Of a stretch of DNA of 64,000 bases, positions 58,288-64,000 are shown one piece after another (position 1 is the first letter of the stretch; each line of letters starts with the position of its first letter). A program made the translations under genes and the position numbers. Where the stretch lies: NCBI GenBank assembly GCA_026390435.1, contig JAPLFY010000100.1, positions 35,546 to 99,545 on the forward strand, written 5' to 3'. Below the pieces are notes generated by a model. It saw nothing but the letters and a program-made list of their open reading frames with translations. It was not told the origin of the DNA and did no database searches. The DNA is from Pseudomonadota bacterium (GTDB taxonomy: Bacteria > Bdellovibrionota_B > Oligoflexia > Oligoflexales > CAIYRB01).

Positions 58288-60969
58288 ATGCAGATCCTGA
58301 AGAAGATTTTCGGCAGCAAGAATGATCGTGAACTTAAGCGCATCCAGGGACTGGTCTTGCGCATTAACAGCCTTGAGGCTTCAACCAAGAGCCTCAGCGA
58401 CGCTGAGTTACAAGGCAAGACCGCTGAATTCAAACAGCGGCTAGCCAACGGGGAAGCGCTAGACGCCCTCCTACCTGAGGCCTTCGCGACTGTGCGCGAG
58501 GCTGGATGGCGTGTCGACAAGAAGCGGCATTTCGACGTGCAGCTCATCGGCGGCATCGTCCTACATGAAGGCAAAATTGCCGAAATGCGCACCGGTGAAG
58601 GCAAAACCCTTACGGCAACATTGCCCGTCTATTTGAATGCTCTTGCTGGCAAAGGGGCTCACGTCATTACCGTGAACGACTACCTAGCACGCCGTGATGC
58701 TGAGTGGATGGGCCGGATATATGGCTTCTTGGGACTTACCACCGGCATCATTGTCCACGGTCTATCCGACTCCCAGAGGCGGGACTCCTACGGAAGTGAT
58801 ATTACGTACGGTACCAACAATGAATTTGGCTTTGATTACCTGCGCGACAACATGAAGACGGAGGTCTCCCGCCTGGTTCAGAGGGAACACTTCTTCGCCA
58901 TAGTTGACGAAGTCGACTCTATCCTAATCGACGAAGCCCGCACTCCACTTATCATTTCGGGACCGTCCGAAACCAATATCGGCCTTTACAACTCAGTCAA
59001 TAGCGCCATCCCTGGCCTGCAAAAAGACAGCGACTACATTTTTGATGAAAAATCTCGGACCGTGGCTCTGACTGAGGACGGCATCAGTAAACTAGAGAAA
59101 CGCCTCCGTCTTGATAATCTCTATGATCCAACGAATATCGAGTATCTTCACCATGTTCAGCAGGCCTTAAAGGCTCATGTGGTATTCAAAAAGGACGTGG
59201 ACTATGTAGTTCGCGACAGCAAGGTCATCATTGTCGATGAACACACGGGACGGCTAATGCCTGGGCGTCGCTATAGCGACGGTCTGCACGGCGCTCTGGA
59301 AGCAAAAGAACACGTCGAAGTCCAAAACGAGACGCAAACCCTAGCTACGATCACATTCCAAAACTTCTTTAGGCTTTACGGCAAGCTCGGTGGCATGACC
59401 GGTACGGCAGACACTGAGTCGGTTGAATTTAAGAAGATTTACAACTTAGACGTCGTTGTCATCCCCACAAACAGGGACATGGTCCGTATAGACCATGAGG
59501 ATGTCGTGTTTCGTTCCGCGCGGGAAAAGTTCAACGTCATTGCAGACGAGATTGCGGAGGCTCAGAAAATAGGCCAGCCTGTTCTGGTTGGTACAGTATC
59601 CGTAGAGAAATCTGAGCTGCTGTCGAGCCTTTTGAAAAAGCGCGGCATTCCTCACGAGATTCTGAATGCCAAAAATCACGCTCGCGAAGCTGAGATTATC
59701 ACTTCAGCTGGGCAAAAAGGCCAAGTAACCATCTCCACCAACATGGCTGGTCGTGGTACTGACATTGTCCTCGGCGAGGGGGTTAAAGACCTTGGCGGGC
59801 TTTACGTGGTCGGCACGGAGCGCCACGAGTCACGCCGGATCGACAACCAGCTCCGGGGCCGTTCTGGGCGTCAGGGTGACCCTGGTCAATCGAAGTTTTT
59901 CTTGTCGCTTGAAGATGACTTGATGCGAATTTTCGCATCAGACAAGTTGTCCGCATTAATGGGACGCCTGGGCATGCAGGAAGGGGAGGCGATCATCTCA
60001 CCGATGGTGACTCGTGCCATCGCCCGTGCCCAAAGACGGGTTGAGGAACAAAACTTTGGTAGCCGCAAACACCTCCTCGAGTACGACGATGTTATGAACC
60101 AACAGCGGCAGGTCATCTACGGCCTGCGACGTCAGGCCCTGCATGCTGAGAAGCGCCTCGACTTCTTGGATCCAGCACTTCACTCGGTGACTGTAGGAGC
60201 TCTGGCGGATTTGGCTCCAGAACGCACAGGTGCTGGTGCTTGGGACCTTGAGCACGTGGCAACGTTGATGAAATCAACGCTGCATAGTCACGTCGATCTA
60301 AGCAAACTGTCACCCAATGACACCAGTCTAGAAACTCTTGCTGATCTTGTCGTGAATCAGGTGGTGGCTAATTACACCGAAAAAGCTAACAGGATCGGGC
60401 CAGAGAACACGCTACGGCTTGAAAGCTGGGTCTATTTGCAAGTTGTCGACAAGGCCTGGAAAAACCACTTAATGGGCATGGACTCCCTGAAGGACAGCGT
60501 GAGTCTGCGTGGGTACGGTCAGCGAGACCCCCTGCAAGAATACAAAAAAGAAGGGTTCCGACTTTTCTCTGAGATGATGGGGCGTATCGAAGAAGAATCA
60601 TCGACCGCATTGATCTCAATAGAGATTCCTGATCAGTCCCCCGAGGAAATAGCGCGGGATCTCGAGCCAGAGCCGGAACTGGACGAGTCCGTCTTGGAAT
60701 TGCGCCACCCTACGCCACAGCCCGTCTCTGAAAGCAGTGTAGACGCAGAGTCCACGGCCAATGGAGAGACAGGAACAGAGGGTGGGCTTATTTATCACGG
60801 ATCCCGATCACCAACGGCCGCAGGTCAAGGAGCAAGATCAACAACTCCTCACACCTTTAAGCGAGACATGGACAAGGTCGGCCGCAATGACCCGTGTCCT
60901 TGCGGATCAGGGAAAAAGTTTAAGAAATGCCATGGTCTGACGACTGGAGACGAATCAGCGTCTGTGTAA
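58288..60969 (+). CDS. secA: preprotein translocase ATPase SecA
   Basis: SecA is the ATPase that drives exported proteins through SecYEG. The 893-aa protein is complete: [16 protein letters not shown] at the start, [14 protein letters not shown] (Walker A, about 100), [16 protein letters not shown] (Walker B), [15 protein letters not shown] (about 490), the IRA/wing regions, and a C-terminal zinc motif [18 protein letters not shown] that binds SecB or ribosomes. ATG 58288 is preferred because it matches the family start; a TTG at 58243 would add 15 residues and has a closer GGAAAGG site. Confidence 0.96.
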   Translation: MQILKKIFGSKNDRELKRIQGLVLRINSLEASTKSLSDAELQGKTAEFKQRLANGEALDALLPEAFATVREAGWRVDKKRHFDVQLIGGIVLHEGKIAEMRTGEGKTLTATLPVYLNALAGKGAHVITVNDYLARRDAEWMGRIYGFLGLTTGIIVHGLSDSQRRDSYGSDITYGTNNEFGFDYLRDNMKTEVSRLVQREHFFAIVDEVDSILIDEARTPLIISGPSETNIGLYNSVNSAIPGLQKDSDYIFDEKSRTVALTEDGISKLEKRLRLDNLYDPTNIEYLHHVQQALKAHVVFKKDVDYVVRDSKVIIVDEHTGRLMPGRRYSDGLHGALEAKEHVEVQNETQTLATITFQNFFRLYGKLGGMTGTADTESVEFKKIYNLDVVVIPTNRDMVRIDHEDVVFRSAREKFNVIADEIAEAQKIGQPVLVGTVSVEKSELLSSLLKKRGIPHEILNAKNHAREAEIITSAGQKGQVTISTNMAGRGTDIVLGEGVKDLGGLYVVGTERHESRRIDNQLRGRSGRQGDPGQSKFFLSLEDDLMRIFASDKLSALMGRLGMQEGEAIISPMVTRAIARAQRRVEEQNFGSRKHLLEYDDVMNQQRQVIYGLRRQALHAEKRLDFLDPALHSVTVGALADLAPERTGAGAWDLEHVATLMKSTLHSHVDLSKLSPNDTSLETLADLVVNQVVANYTEKANRIGPENTLRLESWVYLQVVDKAWKNHLMGMDSLKDSVSLRGYGQRDPLQEYKKEGFRLFSEMMGRIEEESSTALISIEIPDQSPEEIARDLEPEPELDESVLELRHPTPQPVSESSVDAESTANGETGTEGGLIYHGSRSPTAAGQGARSTTPHTFKRDMDKVGRNDPCPCGSGKKFKKCHGLTTGDESASV

Positions 60970-60988
60970 ACACGGCACCAGTAACTCG

Positions 60989-60997
60989 TGTTAGAAT
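60989..60997 (+). promoter_or_regulatory. extended -10 promoter 6 nt before ATG (leaderless mRNA)
   Basis: TGT-TAGAAT is an extended -10 that ends 6 nt before ATG 61004, with no ribosome site. The layout is the same as at 13237-13245 (TGC-TATAAT-GAAAGC-ATG against TGT-TAGAAT-GAAGTC-ATG), so the transcript probably begins at the start codon. Confidence 0.55.
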
Positions 60998-61003
60998 GAA
61001 GTC

Positions 61004-61477
61004 ATGAGCCGCATTCTAGAGTTTACACCCTCGCAAGAGGAAGCCTTGGTCTCCCGGGTTTTGGTGCTAGTACACCAAGCCATGGACGACCATTTACCTC
61101 ATGCTGGTCAGGCTAACAGGCGGTTTACTAAAACAGTTTTCAATCAAGATGCGGAAAATACCGCGATATCCATGGCAGCCCTGCAAGAAGAGGGCGCCAA
61201 CAAAGATGCGGCTTCCGCGGAACTTCGGGGAGCGACACCAAGTGCCCCCGAAATTCCCGTATTCATTCCACCTGTGCCAACTAATGCGCGTAGCAGTAAT
61301 CAACGCCCTGCGTCAGCCCCCTCTGCGGAAGGGGCAAGCGCTCGGCCCAAAGAGCCCGAAAACCGGCCCACACCGAAGCCCACGAAGGTGATTGATGGGC
61401 CAGATTGGGTAACCCGCGTCACTATTGCGTTGTTAATTTCAGGCCTAGTTTTGCTCGCGTATGTGCTTGCGGCCTGA
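61004..61477 (+). CDS. tail-anchored membrane protein, function unknown
   Basis: A 157-aa protein I do not recognise. The N-terminal 55 residues are helical (EALVSRVLVLVHQAMDDHL), the middle is proline/alanine-rich and disordered (about 75-130), and the last 22 residues form one membrane helix (IALLISGLVLLAYVLAA). That pattern fits a tail-anchored inner-membrane protein with its bulk in the cytoplasm. It follows secA by 34 bp but has its own leaderless-type promoter, so it can be expressed separately. It converges on rph. Confidence 0.65.
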   Translation: MSRILEFTPSQEEALVSRVLVLVHQAMDDHLPHAGQANRRFTKTVFNQDAENTAISMAALQEEGANKDAASAELRGATPSAPEIPVFIPPVPTNARSSNQRPASAPSAEGASARPKEPENRPTPKPTKVIDGPDWVTRVTIALLISGLVLLAYVLAA

Positions 61478-61504
61478 ACTAATCCAAGGCCAAGCAAGCA
61501 TTCC

Positions 61505-62242
61505 CTACGACTCTATTGTCTGGCCGTCCGCTGCGGCATGCTGAAGATCAAAAATAGCGGGCAAAACCTCGCTGGCGGCATCGATAATATTCATAACATC
61601 CTCTTTCCCAAATGCAGCCCGCTCGGCAGTCCCTTGGATCTCGAGGATCTTGCCACTTTGGGTCATGACTACGTTCATATCGAGGTCAGCAGAACTGTCC
61701 TCTTCATAATTCAAATCAACCAATAACTCGCCACGCTTGATGCCCACAGAGACAGCTGCAACCGCATCATTCAGTGGGTTCTGGCGAAGGCGCCCGCTGC
61801 GCAGTAGCCGATCTACCGCGATCTTTAGGGCGACATAACCACCAGTAATTGCTGCCGTTCTCGTGCCGCCATCGGCCTGAATCACGTCGCAATCGACAGT
61901 AAAGGTGAGATCGGGACAGCGATTTAAATCGATGATGCCTCGCAAGGCACGACCAATTAAGCGCTGAATTTCTTGAGTACGACCAGATAACGATGCCCCT
62001 CGCTCACGACGAACTCTTTGCCCCGAAGACCCCGGCAGCATAGAATACTCGGCCGTCAGCCAGCCCTGAGGCGGTTGCGAGTTGCGCAAGAAAGATGGAA
62101 CCCCATCTTCCACAGTCACCGTGCAAATCAATTTCGTTTCGCCAACTTCGATCAGGACACTGCCTGTCGCATGCTTGGTAAAGTGAGGCACTAGTCTCAG
62201 CGGGCGCATTTGGCCCGAGGAGCGACCATCTGATCGCAACAT
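61505..62242 (-). CDS. rph: ribonuclease PH
   Basis: RNase PH is a phosphorolytic exonuclease that trims tRNA and rRNA 3' ends. At 245 aa it has normal length, with RSDGRSSGQMRPLRL at the start, PPQGWLTAEYSMLPGSS, RRERGASLSGRTQEIQRLIGR (substrate and phosphate arginines) and DCDVIQADGGTRTAAITGGYVAL. GGGAG about 9 nt before ATG supports the start. Nothing suggests the C-terminal frameshift known in some laboratory E. coli strains. Confidence 0.95.
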   Translation of the reverse strand: MLRSDGRSSGQMRPLRLVPHFTKHATGSVLIEVGETKLICTVTVEDGVPSFLRNSQPPQGWLTAEYSMLPGSSGQRVRRERGASLSGRTQEIQRLIGRALRGIIDLNRCPDLTFTVDCDVIQADGGTRTAAITGGYVALKIAVDRLLRSGRLRQNPLNDAVAAVSVGIKRGELLVDLNYEEDSSADLDMNVVMTQSGKILEIQGTAERAAFGKEDVMNIIDAASEVLPAIFDLQHAAADGQTIES

Positions 62243-62361
62243 AATATTAACTCCCTAAGGATTTTATAAAAAGAATTTAATATGACTGCAGAATACTACG
62301 CTTAATCGCCGCCAACCTACCGGATATACTTCCGCAGGGAAAGCAAAATTGCCGAAGTAAC

Positions 62362-63804
62362 CTAAAGGCCTGACTGCAACCCAGGGCCCAATGCGTCTGT
62401 AGGCTGCAACGAAATCGGGGCATGTACGTTTTCAGGGTATTTACCACTGAAACAGGCGGTACAAAATCGCCCTTCTCCCTTGTCGCCAAGAACTTCCCGG
62501 AGTCCGTCGAGACTCAAATATGCCAAACTGTCACAGCCAATGAAGGCCCTGATCGCTTCCACATCTTTTTGAGCAGCTAAGAGCTTGCTCCGCTCTGGGG
62601 TGTCGACTCCATAAAAGCAGGAGTGCGTAATTGGCGGTGAGCCAATTCTCATATGAATCTTCTTCGCCCCCGCTTGACGAATCATACGCACAATTTTCGC
62701 CGACGTGGTGCCTCGCACAATTGAGTCATCAACTACGACAATGCTCTTACCCTTGATGACGCTTAACACTGGATTGAGCTTTAGGCGGACACCAAAGTCA
62801 CGAATTTCCTGGGCTGGCTGTATGAACGTGCGTCCAACATAATGATTACGCACTAATCCAAGCTCAAACGGAAGGCCCGATCCCTCAGAGTAACCAACGG
62901 CCATGGGCACTCCCGAATCTGGCACTGCAATGACTATATCAGCATCTGCGGCCGCTGCCTCACGAGCCAAAACTCGGCCCATTTTTCTACGCAAACTGTA
63001 AATCTCGTCACCGAATATCTGACTGTCGGGTCGTGCAAAATAAATCGGCTCGAAAGAGCAAAAAGCTGTTTTTCTTTTAGGTAGCGGAAAATGCGACTTG
63101 AGACCATCGACAGTAATCTCGACTACCTCGCCAGGCTCCACTTCGCGCAGGAATTCAGCATCCATCAAGTCTAAAGCGCACGTCTCGCTGGCGACTATGT
63201 AGCTGTTGTTGCGCTTGCCTAATACTAAAGGCCGAAAACCAAACGAGTCTCGAACAGCAAATAATCTGTCCTCTGTCTGGATTACTATAGAGTAGGCACC
63301 GGTCACTTTCTTCATGACTGCAAAAATGCGGTGCAAAATCGACTGCGCTTCTGCGCGAGCCAGCAAATGCACAAATACTTCGGTGTCGGAGGTGCTCTGG
63401 AAAATACTGCCTGACCGTTCAAGATCAGTGCGGATTTCCGTCGCATTGGTCAAATTACCATTATGGGCGATAGCCAGTGGTCCGAGCGAGGTCCGGAAAT
63501 GAAACGGTTGCACGTTTTGGATAGTCTGACCGCCCTGCGTCGAATAACGCACGTGCCCGATCGCGGCGTCTCCAGTAAGACGCGCCAAAATGGCGGGATT
63601 AAAGCTCTCTGCGACAAGTCCAAAAGACTTGTGCACATTAAACTTAGTCGCCTCGGCACCAGAGCCGCTTCGATCTAAAGAAACGATACCGCAACCCTCT
63701 TGGCCTCGATGCTGCTGCGCAAAAAGTCCCAAGTAGACCATGCTGGCGGCGTCGCTGTGGCCCAAAACCCCAACGACTCCACATTCTTCGCGTAGTGACT
63801 TCAT
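62362..63804 (-). CDS. purF: amidophosphoribosyltransferase
   Basis: PurF makes phosphoribosylamine from PRPP and glutamine, the first step of purine synthesis. The 480-aa protein has the N-terminal ntn-hydrolase domain (short propeptide MKSLREE, then the catalytic Cys of CGVVGV), RGQEGCGI, and the PRPP motif VVVDDSIVRGTT (about 346). Cysteines in FCSFEPIYFARPDS, CFYGVDTP and FCTACFSGKYP are those that hold a [4Fe-4S] cluster in the Bacillus-type enzyme. ATG 63804 has GAGG 6 nt upstream; ATG 63834 would add 10 residues. Confidence 0.95.
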   Translation of the reverse strand: MKSLREECGVVGVLGHSDAASMVYLGLFAQQHRGQEGCGIVSLDRSGSGAEATKFNVHKSFGLVAESFNPAILARLTGDAAIGHVRYSTQGGQTIQNVQPFHFRTSLGPLAIAHNGNLTNATEIRTDLERSGSIFQSTSDTEVFVHLLARAEAQSILHRIFAVMKKVTGAYSIVIQTEDRLFAVRDSFGFRPLVLGKRNNSYIVASETCALDLMDAEFLREVEPGEVVEITVDGLKSHFPLPKRKTAFCSFEPIYFARPDSQIFGDEIYSLRRKMGRVLAREAAAADADIVIAVPDSGVPMAVGYSEGSGLPFELGLVRNHYVGRTFIQPAQEIRDFGVRLKLNPVLSVIKGKSIVVVDDSIVRGTTSAKIVRMIRQAGAKKIHMRIGSPPITHSCFYGVDTPERSKLLAAQKDVEAIRAFIGCDSLAYLSLDGLREVLGDKGEGRFCTACFSGKYPENVHAPISLQPTDALGPGLQSGL

Positions 63805-63844
63805 TCTGGCCTCGGTCGCTCTGGGCTTATGCAAACGAGAGTGC

Positions 63845-64000
63845 TTAACTCAGAGCGGAAGTGAAGGCGTGATGGCATACCTTAAGAGGCATGGACCATG
63901 GCCCCCAACTAATCTTGGACGAGTCGACAACCTGGCCGACCTTAATGACCGCGTTGTACCGCAGAGTTGCCGCTGATTGCAAGGCCTTAGACTCGTCGCC
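63845..64000 (-). CDS. possible 3' end of an upstream gene (partial)
   Basis: On the minus strand one frame stays open from the window edge for 51 codons and stops 40 bp before the purF start, with plausible residue composition (LRYNAVIKVGQVVDSSK). It matches nothing I recognise, including the usual purL neighbour. A short open frame can occur by chance, so this is a weak call. Confidence 0.25.
   Translation of the reverse strand, partial: GDESKALQSAATLRYNAVIKVGQVVDSSKISWGPWSMPLKVCHHAFTSALS

Noticed and set aside
1..64000. CRISPR arrays, transposases, integrases, toxin-antitoxin or defence islands
   Set aside because: No regularly spaced repeats and no genes of these families were seen on either strand.

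Overview
The window looks like core chromosome of a Gram-negative (diderm) bacterium with mid-range GC. It carries almost only housekeeping genes, and I see no insertion sequence, phage, CRISPR array or rRNA. Outer-membrane barrels, many lipoboxes, an ExbB/ExbD/AgmX-type energised envelope complex, RNase Y plus RNase J, a eukaryote-like IleRS and the rny-ymdB pair would suit the former deltaproteobacteria, for example Bdellovibrionota/Oligoflexia. That placement is an inference from gene content. GTG and TTG starts are common and most genes have a GAGG-type ribosome site.

Layout. 1-2.6 kb: probable 3' end of 6S RNA, a strong terminator, then rny-ymdB. 2.6-7.5 kb: an outer-membrane barrel, a degenerate argininosuccinate-lyase homologue fused to an LptM-like lipoprotein tail, dapA and dapB (lysine/peptidoglycan precursors). 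7.6-12.7 kb (minus): a large secreted protein of unknown function, then psd, a pyruvate-kinase-like protein with altered catalytic residues, and yqeY. 13-19 kb: a small helical protein behind a structured leader, a TetR regulator with a probable leaderless mRNA, trmFO, pgk-tpiA (minus), gshB and an FKBP lipoprotein. 19-30 kb: alaS, a matrixin-like protease, selO, valS, a trypsin-like protease, and queE with a class III aminotransferase. 30-40 kb: a membrane protein, then ileS followed by a lipoprotein aminopeptidase and a lipoate-ligase-like protein, an ABC-F ATPase, an EEP-family hydrolase and a GlpD-like dehydrogenase.

40-47 kb: a PilZ protein, then the beta-oxidation pair fadI-fadJ, read through by a 4-bp overlap into a large envelope protein. 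That protein joins an M1-peptidase-like domain without its zinc site to a probable C-terminal beta-barrel. 47-56 kb: PAP2 phosphatase, a small membrane protein, an FHA-GAF-HD-GYP c-di-GMP phosphodiesterase, ExbB-ExbD-ExbD-AgmX/PglI (probably a proton-driven envelope machine), RNase J overlapping its last gene, and a nucleosidase-like protein. 56-64 kb: PP2C phosphatase, M23 peptidase, secA, a tail-anchored protein with a probable leaderless promoter, and rph and purF on the minus strand.

The most unusual theme is three intact genes that look like enzymes with lost active sites: the ArgH-lipoprotein fusion, the pyruvate-kinase-like protein and the M1-barrel fusion. Next come the two near-identical leaderless promoters, the structured leader at 12.9 kb and a clear 25-bp inverted repeat upstream of fadIJ. 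No classic defence or mobile system was found.
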